Assembly (NCBI GenBank): GCA_002320245.1
Contig: DCKD01000024.1
Coordinates: 1 to 18,881 of the forward strand
Length of the DNA: 18,881 nt
Direction of reading: 5' to 3'
Source of the DNA: Lachnospiraceae bacterium UBA1683
Lineage (GTDB): Bacteria; Bacillota; Clostridia; Lachnospirales; Lachnospiraceae
The translations under genes were made by a program, and so were the position numbers. Position 1 is the stretch's first letter. Each line of letters begins with the position of its first letter. This document shows, one piece after another, positions 6,892-15,144 of this stretch. Under the pieces are notes generated by a model, which was not told the origin of the DNA, did no database searches, and was given only the letters and a program-made list of their open reading frames with translations.

Positions 6892-9800
6892 ATGAGTAAG
6901 GAAATATGCACTCAGCAAAAGGGACTGTACCGTTCCGAGTTTGAGCATGATAACTGTGGTATAGGTGCAGTGGTAAACATCAAAGGCGTGAAGAGCCATG
7001 AGACAGTGGTGAACGCATTGAAAATTGTAGAAAATCTTGAACATAGAGCCGGCAAGGACGCCGAGGGGAAGACAGGAGATGGAGTTGGAATCTTATTACA
7101 GATTTCGCATAAATTCTTCATCAAGGTCTGTGAACCCCTCGGCTTTTCTATTCCCGCAGAACGGGAATATGGCGTTGGCATGTTTTTCTTCCCGCAGGAT
7201 GAACTGAAAAGAAATCAGGCGAAGAACATTTTCGAGGTCATCGTGGAAAAAGAAGGGCTTAAGTTCCTTGGGTGGAGGGAAGTGCCGGTACATCCGGACG
7301 TTCTCGGCAAGAAAGCAGTAGACTGCATGCCATGCATTATGCAGGCATTTATCGCAAAGCCGAAGAGTCTGGAAAAGGGACTTCCGTTTGACCGCCGTTT
7401 ATATGTGGTGCGCCGCATTTTCGAGCAGAGCAGCGACGATACATATGTAGCATCCCTTTCCGGCAGAACCATTGTTTATAAAGGGATGTTTCTGGTAGGA
7501 CAGCTTCGCCTGTTCTTTGAAGATTTGCAGGACAGTGATTATGAGTCTGCTATCGCAATGGTGCATTCCCGGTTCAGTACAAACACGAACCCAAGTTGGG
7601 AGAGGGCACATCCGAACCGTTTTATGGTACACAACGGGGAGATTAATACCATCCGTGGCAATGCCGACAAGATGAGGGCAAGAGAGGAGACAATGGAATC
7701 CGGGTACTTAAAAGGTGAGCTCCATAAAGTTCTGCCGGCTATCAATACGGCCGGTTCTGATTCTGCAATGTTGGATAATGCACTGGAATTCATGGTAATG
7801 AGTGGAATGGAACTGCCGCTTGCTGTTATGATTGCAATTCCGGAGCCATGGGAGAACAACCGTAGCATGTCACAGAATAAGAAGGATTTTTATCATTATT
7901 ATGCAACGATGATGGAGCCGTGGGACGGTCCCGCATCTATATTGTTCTCGGACGGGGATTGTATGGGAGCTGTTCTGGACAGAAACGGCCTGCGGCCGTC
8001 CAGATATTATATTACGGACGATAATCAGTTGATTCTGTCTTCCGAGGTTGGCGTGCTGGATATCGACCCGACAAAAATTGTCGTAAAAGAACGGCTTCAT
8101 CCCGGTAAGATGCTGTTGGTAGACACCGTTCAGGGAAAAGTCATCGATGACGAAGAGCTGAAAGAGCGTTATGCAAATGAAGAACCTTACGGTGAGTGGC
8201 TGGACAGCAATCTGATTCATCTGCGGGATTTGAAGATTCCGAATCAGGATGTCCCGGCATACACAAAAGAAGAATGTACAAGATTACAGAAAGCATTTGG
8301 CTATTCATATGAAGAGGTGAAAACTTCTGTTTTAAATATGGCGAAAAATGAAGCGGAGGGAACTGCAGCAATGGGGATTGATGCACCGCTCGCAGTCCTT
8401 TCCAGAAAGAACCAGCCACTGTTTGGATATTTCAAACAGTTATTTGCGCAGGTTACAAACCCTCCAATCGACGCAATCCGCGAGGAGGTTGTTACATCTA
8501 CAACCATTTATGTCGGAAAAGACGGAAACCTGTTAGAGAAAAAAGAAGAAAATTGTAAAATGCTTCAGGTGAATAATCCGATTCTCACTAATACAGACCT
8601 TTTGAAAATCAAGAGCATGAAGGTGGAAGGATTTAAAATTGCAGAGATTCCGATTACTTACTATAAGAACACAAGTCTGGAAAAGGCGATGGACTACCTA
8701 TTTATTGAAGCAGACCGCTCTATCCGCGAGGGTGCGAATATCCTTATCCTTTCCGACCGTGAGATGGACGAATATCATGTGGCAATCCCGTCTCTGCTTG
8801 CCGTATCCGGCCTGCAGCAGCATTTAGTGCGGACAAAGAAAAGAACTTCAGTTGCCATGATTCTGGAATCCGGAGAGCCGAGGGAAGTACACCATTTTGC
8901 AACCCTGCTTGGTTACGGAGCATGTGCAATCAACCCATACCTTGCTCATGAATCCATCCGTCAGTTGATTCAGGACAACTTGTTGCACAAGGATTATTAC
9001 GCGGCGGTAGACGACTACAATTCAGCGGTCATCCACGGTATTATCAAGATTGCATCTAAGATGGGGATTTCTACGATTCAGTCTTACCAGGGGGCAAAGA
9101 TTTTCGAGGCAATCGGACTGAAGAAAGAATTTATTGATAAATACTTTACGGATACGGTCAGCCGTGTCGGCGGCATCGGTATTGAAGAGATTGCAAATGA
9201 TTATGTTGCATTCCATTCCGAGGCGTTTGATCCGCTGGGGCTGAGCGTTGACATGACACTGAACAGTGTCGGCAGTCATGAAGAAAAGAGCGGTGGGGAG
9301 GAGCATTTATACAATCCGCAGACAATCCATGCACTACAGCAGTCCACAAGAAGAGGTGATTATAACCTGTTCAGGGAGTATACAAGGCTAGTGGACGAAG
9401 AGGGAGAGAAGATTAACCTTCGCGGGCAGTTGGAGTTTAACTACCCGAAAAAGGGTGTGCCGATTGAGGAAGTAGAAAGTGTAGATTCTATCGTTACAAG
9501 ATTTAAGACGGGTGCGATGTCCTACGGTTCTATTTCACAGGAAGCGCATGAGACAATGGCGGTTGCCATGAACCGGCTCCATGGGAAATCAAACAGCGGT
9601 GAAGGCGGTGAGGATATCGGGCGTCTGGACACGGAAAAATGTTCTGCAATCAAACAGGTTGCCTCCGGACGGTTCGGCGTAACTTCCAGATATCTGGTCA
9701 GCGCGCAGGAGATTCAGATTAAGATGGCGCAGGGGGCAAAACCGGGTGAAGGCGGGCATCTGCCCGGTGGAAAGGTATATCCGTGGATAGCAAAAACACG

Positions 9801-11427
9801 CCATTCTACGCCGGGGGTGAGTCTGATTTCCCCGCCGCCCCATCACGATATTTATTCTATCGAAGATTTGGCACAGTTGATTTATGACTGTAAAAATGCA
9901 AACAAAAATGCAAGGATTTCCGTAAAACTGGTGTCCGAGGCGGGGGTAGGAACCGTTGCTGCCGGTGTTGCAAAAGCCGGTGCGGGGGTTATCCTGATTT
10001 CCGGATACGACGGAGGTACAGGGGCTGCGCCGAGAAGTTCGATTCAGAACGCAGGGCTTCCATGGGAGCTTGGGCTTGCAGAGACACATCAGACACTGAT
10101 TCAGAATGGACTGCGTGAGCGTGTCCGCATCGAAACAGACGGTAAGCTCATGAGCGGCCGTGATGTTGCAATCGCGGCAATGCTTGGTGCAGAGGAATTT
10201 GGGTTTGCTACCGCTCCGCTTGTAACGATGGGATGTGTGATGATGCGTGTCTGCAATCTGGACACCTGTCCGGTCGGTGTGGCTACACAGAATCCGGAAC
10301 TGAGGAAACGTTTCTCGGGAAAACCGGAATATGTGATGAACTTCATGAAGTTTATCGCAGAAGAATTAAGAGAATATATGGCAAAACTTGGCGTCCGTAC
10401 TGTCGATGAACTGGTCGGAAGAACAGACTTGCTGAAAGTAAAAGACGTGCCGACATCTGAGCGTGCCGCCACATTGGATTTGAGCAATGTACTGTATAAT
10501 CCATATGCAAGTGAGAAAAAGGGCATGATTTTCAATCCAAAGAAAGTTTTTGATTTTGAACTTCGCAAGACATTGGATGAAAAAGTGCTGGTAAAACAGT
10601 TGCTTCCGGCATTGGACAAAAAGCAGCCGAAGAGCATGGAAATTGATGTTACAAATACAGACCGTACATTCGGTACAATTTTCGGCTCCGAGATTACAAG
10701 GAGATATCCGGAAGGATTGCCTGAGGATACCTATGTAATTAAATGTAAGGGAGCCGGCGGACAGAGTTTTGGTGCATTTATCCCGAAGGGGCTGACACTG
10801 GAACTTGTCGGGGACAGCAACGATTATTTCGGAAAGGGACTTTCCGGCGGCAAACTGGTCGTATGCCCTCCACAGGGGGTTCCGTTTAAGGCGGATGAAA
10901 ACATCATCATCGGTAACGTTGCCCTGTACGGGGCTACAAGCGGAAAGGCATTTATCAACGGTGTTGCCGGAGAACGTTTCTGTGTCCGCAATTCCGGTGC
11001 AAGAGCGGTTGTTGAAGGCGTGGGAGACCATGGATGTGAATACATGACAGGCGGACGCGTTGCAGTCATCGGTCAGGTTGGAAAAAATTTCGCTGCCGGA
11101 ATGAGCGGCGGTATCGCATATGTACTAGACATGGATAATGATTTATATAAGAAAGTAAACAAATCCATGGTAAATATCGAACGTGTAAAAGATAAATTTG
11201 ATGTTCAGGAATTAAAAGATATGATTCAGGAACACGTTGCGTATACGAATTCTCAGACCGGAAAAGAAATTCTTGATAACTTTAAAGAGTATCTGCCGAA
11301 ATTCAAGAAGATTATTCCGGAAGATTATGAGAAGATGATGACGACGATTCTTCAGATGGAAGAAAAGGGATTTAGCGCAGAGCAGGCAAAAATCGAAGCA
11401 TTCAATCAAATCAAAAACAGAAGATAG
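6892..11427 (+). CDS. gltB: Glutamate synthase large (alpha) subunit
   Basis: 1511 residues, full length for bacterial GltB. With GltD it converts 2-oxoglutarate and glutamine to two glutamates, the second half of the GS-GOGAT ammonia assimilation route. The class II glutamine amidotransferase domain starts at C22 (DNCGIG), the catalytic Cys that normally becomes the N terminus after removal of a short propeptide. The central domain spans about 480-770. The FMN-binding synthase domain (about 830-1200) includes GEGGEDIGR, GAKPGEGGHLPGGKV and the [3Fe-4S] ligands C1115, C1121 and C1126 in GCVMMRVCNLDTCPVG. The C-terminal GXGXG domain (about 1270-1460) has GAGGQSFGAF. Start ATG 6892 has GAAAGGACAG upstream. 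gltD follows after 12 nt, with its Shine-Dalgarno overlapping the gltB stop. No truncation or frameshift was seen. Confidence 0.98.
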   Translation: MSKEICTQQKGLYRSEFEHDNCGIGAVVNIKGVKSHETVVNALKIVENLEHRAGKDAEGKTGDGVGILLQISHKFFIKVCEPLGFSIPAEREYGVGMFFFPQDELKRNQAKNIFEVIVEKEGLKFLGWREVPVHPDVLGKKAVDCMPCIMQAFIAKPKSLEKGLPFDRRLYVVRRIFEQSSDDTYVASLSGRTIVYKGMFLVGQLRLFFEDLQDSDYESAIAMVHSRFSTNTNPSWERAHPNRFMVHNGEINTIRGNADKMRAREETMESGYLKGELHKVLPAINTAGSDSAMLDNALEFMVMSGMELPLAVMIAIPEPWENNRSMSQNKKDFYHYYATMMEPWDGPASILFSDGDCMGAVLDRNGLRPSRYYITDDNQLILSSEVGVLDIDPTKIVVKERLHPGKMLLVDTVQGKVIDDEELKERYANEEPYGEWLDSNLIHLRDLKIPNQDVPAYTKEECTRLQKAFGYSYEEVKTSVLNMAKNEAEGTAAMGIDAPLAVLSRKNQPLFGYFKQLFAQVTNPPIDAIREEVVTSTTIYVGKDGNLLEKKEENCKMLQVNNPILTNTDLLKIKSMKVEGFKIAEIPITYYKNTSLEKAMDYLFIEADRSIREGANILILSDREMDEYHVAIPSLLAVSGLQQHLVRTKKRTSVAMILESGEPREVHHFATLLGYGACAINPYLAHESIRQLIQDNLLHKDYYAAVDDYNSAVIHGIIKIASKMGISTIQSYQGAKIFEAIGLKKEFIDKYFTDTVSRVGGIGIEEIANDYVAFHSEAFDPLGLSVDMTLNSVGSHEEKSGGEEHLYNPQTIHALQQSTRRGDYNLFREYTRLVDEEGEKINLRGQLEFNYPKKGVPIEEVESVDSIVTRFKTGAMSYGSISQEAHETMAVAMNRLHGKSNSGEGGEDIGRLDTEKCSAIKQVASGRFGVTSRYLVSAQEIQIKMAQGAKPGEGGHLPGGKVYPWIAKTRHSTPGVSLISPPPHHDIYSIEDLAQLIYDCKNANKNARISVKLVSEAGVGTVAAGVAKAGAGVILISGYDGGTGAAPRSSIQNAGLPWELGLAETHQTLIQNGLRERVRIETDGKLMSGRDVAIAAMLGAEEFGFATAPLVTMGCVMMRVCNLDTCPVGVATQNPELRKRFSGKPEYVMNFMKFIAEELREYMAKLGVRTVDELVGRTDLLKVKDVPTSERAATLDLSNVLYNPYASEKKGMIFNPKKVFDFELRKTLDEKVLVKQLLPALDKKQPKSMEIDVTNTDRTFGTIFGSEITRRYPEGLPEDTYVIKCKGAGGQSFGAFIPKGLTLELVGDSNDYFGKGLSGGKLVVCPPQGVPFKADENIIIGNVALYGATSGKAFINGVAGERFCVRNSGARAVVEGVGDHGCEYMTGGRVAVIGQVGKNFAAGMSGGIAYVLDMDNDLYKKVNKSMVNIERVKDKFDVQELKDMIQEHVAYTNSQTGKEILDNFKEYLPKFKKIIPEDYEKMMTTILQMEEKGFSAEQAKIEAFNQIKNRR

Positions 11428-11439
11428 GAGGCGGGAGAA

Positions 11440-12939
11440 GTGGGAAAACCGACAGGATTTATGGATTACAGCAGAAAAGACAAAGCGGCGGAGCCGCCAA
11501 AGAGCAGAATAAAGCATTTTAACGAATTCTACACGCCTCTTCCCAAAGAAGAGCAGGAAATTCAGGGAGCAAGATGTATGGCATGCGGAGTACCGTTCTG
11601 TCAGTCAGGAAAGATGCTGAATGGCATGGCAAGCGGGTGTCCGCTGCATAATCTGGTACCGGAGTGGAATGATTTGATTTATAACGGAAACTGGGAGGAG
11701 GCGTACAGCCGCCTTGTGAAGACAAACAATTTCCCGGAATTCACATCCCGCGTATGCCCGGCGCTCTGTGAGAATGTATGTACGTGCGGGCTTTACGGAG
11801 AGCCGGTATCAACCAAAGCAAATGAATACGGTATTATTGAAAATGCATATGACTGCGGATACGCGAAGGCACGTCCGCCGAAAGTAAGGACAGGTAAGAA
11901 AGTAGCAGTCATCGGTTCCGGTCCGTCCGGACTGGCTGCCGCTGACCAGCTCAACCGCAGGGGGCACTTTGTGACCGTATACGAGCGGGAGGATAAAGTC
12001 GGAGGCCTGCTCCGTTATGGCATACCGAACATGAAACTGGAAAAACAGATTATTGACCGCAAGATTGCCATTATGGAAGAAGAAGGTGTTGTCTTCGAGA
12101 CAAACTGTAATGTAGGAAAGGATGTAAAAGCCGCAGACCTTATGAAAAAGTATGACCGAATCATTCTCACATGCGGAGCCTCCAATCCACGTGATATCAA
12201 AGTCCCAGGAAGAGATGCGGAAGGAATTTATTTTGCAGTAGATTTCCTTAAATCTACGACAAAGGCACTCTGGGCAAATCATATGGAACTGAAAGATGGC
12301 GCATACATTTCTGCAAAGGGAAAAAATGTTATGGTTATCGGCGGCGGAGATACCGGAAATGACTGTGTCGGAACCTGCATCCGCCACGGTGCAAAATCTG
12401 TGCTTCAACTTGAAATGATGCCGAAAGCGCCGGATGAGAGGGCGGAGAACAACCCGTGGCCGGAATGGCCGAGAATCTGTAAGACCGATTACGGCCAGCA
12501 GGAAGCCATTGATGTGTTCGGACATGACCCGCGCGTCTATCAGACAACGGTCAAAGAATTTGTCAAAGACAAGAAGGGAGCCGTATGCAAGGCAATTCTT
12601 GTAAAACTGAAGCCGAAGAAAGATGAGAAGACCGGAAGAATGACGATGAGCGAAGTGGCGGGAAGCGAGTATACTGTAGATGTGGAGCTCGTGTTGATTG
12701 CCGCGGGGTTCCTCGGAAGCGAAAGCTACGTGACGAAAGCATTCGGTGTAGAAACCAATGAGCGCACCAATGTTAAGACTGCTCCGGGTGAGTACGAGAC
12801 AAACGTAAAAAATGTCTTCGCGGCAGGAGACATGCACAGAGGACAGTCCCTTGTCGTGTGGGCAATCCGCGAAGGGCGCGAAGCTGCACAGAAAGTAGAC
12901 CTGAGCCTGATGGGGTATACGAATCTATCAGTGCAGTGA
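11440..12939 (+). CDS. gltD: Glutamate synthase small (beta) subunit, NADPH-dependent
   Basis: 499 residues. GltD takes electrons from NADPH through FAD and two [4Fe-4S] clusters and passes them to GltB. The N-terminal cluster-binding region has CMACGVPFCQSGK followed by SGCPLHN (about residues 46-70) and then CPALCENVCTCG (about 106-117). The FAD dinucleotide fold is VAVIGSGPSGLAAADQL (about 154-170), with KVGGLLRYGIPNMKL after it. The NAD(P)H site is IGGGDTGNDC (from about 300). The C terminus has the FAD motif AAGDMHRGQSLVVWAIREG. GTG at 11440 is chosen because AGGAGG (11426-11431) sits eight bases upstream and shares its first bases with the gltB stop codon, indicating translational coupling. 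A long reverse-strand open frame inside it is a shadow. Confidence 0.97.
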   Translation: MGKPTGFMDYSRKDKAAEPPKSRIKHFNEFYTPLPKEEQEIQGARCMACGVPFCQSGKMLNGMASGCPLHNLVPEWNDLIYNGNWEEAYSRLVKTNNFPEFTSRVCPALCENVCTCGLYGEPVSTKANEYGIIENAYDCGYAKARPPKVRTGKKVAVIGSGPSGLAAADQLNRRGHFVTVYEREDKVGGLLRYGIPNMKLEKQIIDRKIAIMEEEGVVFETNCNVGKDVKAADLMKKYDRIILTCGASNPRDIKVPGRDAEGIYFAVDFLKSTTKALWANHMELKDGAYISAKGKNVMVIGGGDTGNDCVGTCIRHGAKSVLQLEMMPKAPDERAENNPWPEWPRICKTDYGQQEAIDVFGHDPRVYQTTVKEFVKDKKGAVCKAILVKLKPKKDEKTGRMTMSEVAGSEYTVDVELVLIAAGFLGSESYVTKAFGVETNERTNVKTAPGEYETNVKNVFAAGDMHRGQSLVVWAIREGREAAQKVDLSLMGYTNLSVQ

Positions 12940-12945
12940 TAAAAC

Positions 12946-12960
12946 GGGACGTACCCCTTT
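12946..12960. repeat. Short GGGACGTACCCC-like remnant after gltD
   Basis: GGGACGTACCCCTTT begins six bases after the gltD stop. It resembles the inner GGGGACG module of the two large palindromes in this window and has a GGG/CCC hairpin flanked by A and T runs, but it is short and imperfect. It may be a decayed copy, a weak terminator for gltBD, or chance. Confidence 0.3.
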
Positions 12961-13000
12961 AACTAATTATGTAAAAATGTTACAAATTTATTAAATTATA

Positions 13001-13029
13001 TTGCAAAATTAGCTCCGATGTATTATAAT
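13001..13029 (+). promoter_or_regulatory. Upstream promoter (P1) of the NlpC/P60 gene
   Basis: TTGCAA (13001-13006), a 17-nt spacer and a consensus TATAAT (13024-13029). Transcripts from here would have a leader of about 140 nt, longer than those from P2. Confidence 0.6.
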
Positions 13030-13096
13030 GTCTAAAGCGTAATGTAAAATCGAAATAAAAAACTCCACATTTTGTAATGATTTCTTTAATACTTTA

Positions 13097-13125
13097 TTGA
13101 AAATAAGCAGAAAGTATTGTATGAT
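13097..13125 (+). promoter_or_regulatory. Proximal promoter (P2) of the NlpC/P60 gene
   Basis: TTGAAA (13097-13102), a 17-nt spacer and TATGAT (13120-13125). The start would be near 13132, about 45 nt before the ATG. The stretch AAAGTATTGTAT just before and into the -10 box matches the gltB promoter. Confidence 0.65.
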
Positions 13126-13176
13126 AGTCATATGTATGTGGGGACATATAAATAATACATAGGGATAGGTGGTAAG

Positions 13177-14301
13177 ATGAAATTAAAAAAAGTACATAGT
13201 ATGTTACTTGCTGTTGTGTTGACTTGCTCCATGGTAGTTACACCAGTTATGGCTGCGCCGGAAAGCGCAGATCAGGCTGCGTTGGAATCACAGAAGGCTA
13301 CAGCGCAGAGTGAAGTCAGTTCTCTACAGTCACAGCTCAATTCGCTGATGACAAAGATGAACGATTTGGAGACACAGTTGATTGAAAAAGGTCAGCAGAT
13401 TTCACAGGCTCAGGTAGACCTTGAAGCGGCACAGGCAAAAGAGCAGCAGCAGTACGAAGATTTAAAACTTCGTATCAAATACATGTATGAAGAAGGCGAC
13501 GGTTCCGCGATGGAGCGTATCCTTACATCAGGAAGTATTGCAGAAGTACTGACTCAGGCTGAATATGTACAGAAAGTACATTCTTATGACAGAGAGCAGT
13601 TGCAGGAATATCAGAATACCGTTCAGGAAGTAAGCGATTTGAAGTCATCACTAGAAAGTGATCAGACAAAGTTACAGAACCTGGAAGGTGAGTATCGGGC
13701 ACAGTCTGATGAACTGAATAATACAATTGAAAGTAAGAGTGCGGAGATTGAGAATCTGGATGGTATGATTCAGGCGGCAGCTAAGGCAGCTCTGGAAAAG
13801 GCAGCGGCGGAGAAAGCGGCGGCTGAGCAGGCTGCACAGTCAAATGCAGGAAATGGTGAAAACTCAGGCGGAAGTACGAATGTTACACCAAGTACACCGG
13901 TTACACCGTCCCAGCCACCTGTAGCAGACACTCTAAACACACCGAGTGTACCGGCTGCTCCGTCAGCACCATCTTATGATGCATCTACAGGTAATGCAAT
14001 TGTAAGCCGTGCATACAGCCAGCTTGGAAAACCGTATGTTTGGGGAGCAACCGGACCGGATTCTTTTGATTGCTCCGGATTGGTTGGTTACTGTCTGACA
14101 GGCAGCACCGCACGTCTTGGCACAACATATACGTTCATGGGTTGGACAAGGGTAAGCAATCCACAGCCGGGAGATGTCTGTGTGAACTGGGAGCACTGTG
14201 GTATCTACATTGGCGGAGGACAGATGATTCACGCACCAGAGCCGGGAGATGTCGTAAAGGTTGGTCCGGTACAGAGCGGCATGATTTATGTTCGTTACTA
14301 A
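13177..14301 (+). CDS. Secreted coiled-coil NlpC/P60 peptidoglycan endopeptidase
   Basis: 374 residues with three parts. A Sec signal peptide (KLKK, then a hydrophobic core, likely cleaved after VMA at residue 26) is followed by a long coiled coil (about 31-205, rich in Q, E, K and heptad leucines) of the CwlO/PcsB-like kind, an Ala-rich run of KAAAEKAAAEQAAQ type, and a Pro/Thr/Ser/Gly linker (about 223-270). The C-terminal NlpC/P60 domain (271-374) has the catalytic Cys in DCSGLV (C299), the catalytic His in EHCGIYIG (H340) and the third polar residue H352 (QMIHAP), so it should be active on peptidoglycan stem peptides. The coiled coil in such proteins often receives FtsEX-type control; no ftsEX lies nearby. 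Start ATG 13177 has AGGTGG (13167-13172). Two promoters precede it and a terminator follows, so it is monocistronic. Confidence 0.95.
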   Translation: MKLKKVHSMLLAVVLTCSMVVTPVMAAPESADQAALESQKATAQSEVSSLQSQLNSLMTKMNDLETQLIEKGQQISQAQVDLEAAQAKEQQQYEDLKLRIKYMYEEGDGSAMERILTSGSIAEVLTQAEYVQKVHSYDREQLQEYQNTVQEVSDLKSSLESDQTKLQNLEGEYRAQSDELNNTIESKSAEIENLDGMIQAAAKAALEKAAAEKAAAEQAAQSNAGNGENSGGSTNVTPSTPVTPSQPPVADTLNTPSVPAAPSAPSYDASTGNAIVSRAYSQLGKPYVWGATGPDSFDCSGLVGYCLTGSTARLGTTYTFMGWTRVSNPQPGDVCVNWEHCGIYIGGGQMIHAPEPGDVVKVGPVQSGMIYVRY

Positions 14302-14340
14302 AGAAAAATCAGATAGAATACAAAAGATAGGATATCAAAG

Positions 14341-14372
14341 AAAACCTCACGATTCGAGCCGTGAGGTTTTTT
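14341..14372 (+). terminator. Intrinsic terminator of the NlpC/P60 gene
   Basis: AAAACCTCACG (14341-14351) pairs exactly with CGTGAGGTTTT (14360-14370) around an 8-nt loop, and the 3' arm runs into TTTTTT. It lies 40 bp after the stop codon. Confidence 0.9.
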
Positions 14373-14439
14373 GTGTGCCAGGCATGATACTAATCTTGCT
14401 AGTGAAAGTCAAGTCAAGGGTATTTACCGCCAGATGTAC

Positions 14440-14502
14440 GCAAAGGGGACAGTCCCTTCTGACAGGGGACGATCCCCTATCAGAAGGGACTGTCCCCTTT
14501 GC
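14440..14502. repeat. 63-bp palindrome of the GGGACAG/GGGGACG type (copy B)
   Basis: Outer arms 14440-14462 and 14480-14502 are perfect 23-bp reverse complements, beginning GCAAAGGGGACAGTCCC. After one C/A mismatch an inner hairpin AGGGGA/TCCCCT closes on a CGA loop (14464-14478). The last base of the right arm is the first base of the stop codon (on the minus strand) of the VOC gene. Like copy A it sits between convergent genes, has GGGACAG outside and GGGGACG inside, and lacks a U tract. The NlpC/P60 gene already has its own terminator, so this element is extra. Confidence 0.9.
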
Positions 14503-14867
14503 TATGCAGGCAGAATCTCCAGCCAATATCCGTCAGGATCTTCAATGAAGTAGATTCCCATTTCAGGGTTTTCAAAACAAACACATCCCATCTCTTTATG
14601 TTTCCCGAGAGCAGCGTTAAAATCATCTACCACAAATGCTAAATGAATTTCATTATCACCGAGTTCATATGGGCGGTTCATATCGCGCAGCCACGTAAGC
14701 TCGAGCTGATGCGGCGTTGTCCCGTCGCCGAGATATACCAGTTTAAAGCTTCCGTCTTCCGCATCCTTTGTGCTGGTAACTTCTAATCCAAGTGCTTCTC
14801 TGTAAAAGTCCAGTGACTTTTCCAAGTTATAAACATTGAGATTATTATGGGCAAATGTAAATTTCAT
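14502..14867 (-). CDS. VOC family protein, glyoxalase I-like (lactoylglutathione lyase type)
   Basis: 121 residues, typical of one GloA-like protomer with two beta-alpha-beta-beta-beta modules that dimerises to form the active sites. Glyoxalase I isomerises the thiol hemiacetal of methylglyoxal. By alignment with E. coli GloA (H5, E56, H74, E122), all four metal ligands have equivalents: H7 (FAHNNLNV), E56 (HQLELTW), H75 (IHLAFVV) and E117 (YWLEILP). The pattern SLDFYREALGLEV at 18-30 is characteristic. The thiol cofactor is unknown, because many Clostridia lack glutathione. The ATG at 14867 has GGAGG-like bases (14878-14882) upstream at a rather long distance. The stop codon touches the GGGAC palindrome. 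It diverges from rpsB with about 125 bp to the rpsB -35 box. Confidence 0.9.
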   Translation of the reverse strand: MKFTFAHNNLNVYNLEKSLDFYREALGLEVTSTKDAEDGSFKLVYLGDGTTPHQLELTWLRDMNRPYELGDNEIHLAFVVDDFNAALGKHKEMGCVCFENPEMGIYFIEDPDGYWLEILPA

Positions 14868-14993
14868 CAGTTTTTTACCTCCGTATCATGATATCCTTAT
14901 CGAAATAGGATACAATTTTTATTAACCTGTAAATCAATAAATACAAGCTGTTACAGCAAAAGAATACCATATATTGATTCCCTGAGAAAAGCC

Positions 14994-15022
14994 TTGCATT
15001 TGGGAAAAATTTATGATAGACT
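14994..15022 (+). promoter_or_regulatory. Promoter of rpsB
   Basis: TTGCAT (14994-14999), a 17-nt spacer and TAGACT (15017-15022) with an extended -10 TGA (15014-15016) directly before it. The start would be near 15029, giving a leader of about 115 nt that contains the nested stems described at 15043-15115. Confidence 0.6.
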
Positions 15023-15042
15023 ATTAGCGTTGCGAAAAAACA

Positions 15043-15115
15043 CGTATGCGGATTGCCCCATCGGTGCCCAATTCCATAAGAATGGAACGGTTTTGGGGAT
15101 GAACTTAAACATACG
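15043..15115 (+). ncRNA. Structured rpsB leader, candidate S2 autoregulatory element
   Basis: Three stems nest inside each other: CGTATG (15043-15048) with CATACG (15110-15115), CCCCA (15056-15060) with TGGGG (15094-15098), and TTCCAT (15072-15077) with ATGGAA (15082-15087) closing an AAGA tetraloop. All pairs are Watson-Crick. The element ends 16 nt before the GGAGG of rpsB. S2 is known to repress its own mRNA in gammaproteobacteria; whether this clostridial leader does the same is inference from position and fold. Confidence 0.5.
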
Positions 15116-15131
15116 GAAGATTAAAACCAAT

Positions 15132-15136
15132 GGAGG
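15132..15136 (+). promoter_or_regulatory. Ribosome-binding site that fixes the rpsB start
   Basis: GGAGG lies eight bases before ATG 15145. An in-frame ATG at 15130 overlaps this Shine-Dalgarno itself and would add five residues not found on S2 proteins, so it is rejected. Confidence 0.9.
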
Positions 15137-15144
15137 AAAGAAAA

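Noticed and set aside
11809..12837. Open frame of 342 codons on the minus strand inside gltD
   Set aside because: Antisense shadow of a complete gltD whose cluster, FAD and NADPH motifs are all in the forward frame.
13030..13176. c-di-AMP (ydaO-type) riboswitch before the NlpC/P60 gene
   Set aside because: Such riboswitches often precede wall hydrolases, but the leader is too short and AT-rich, and no conserved core was seen.
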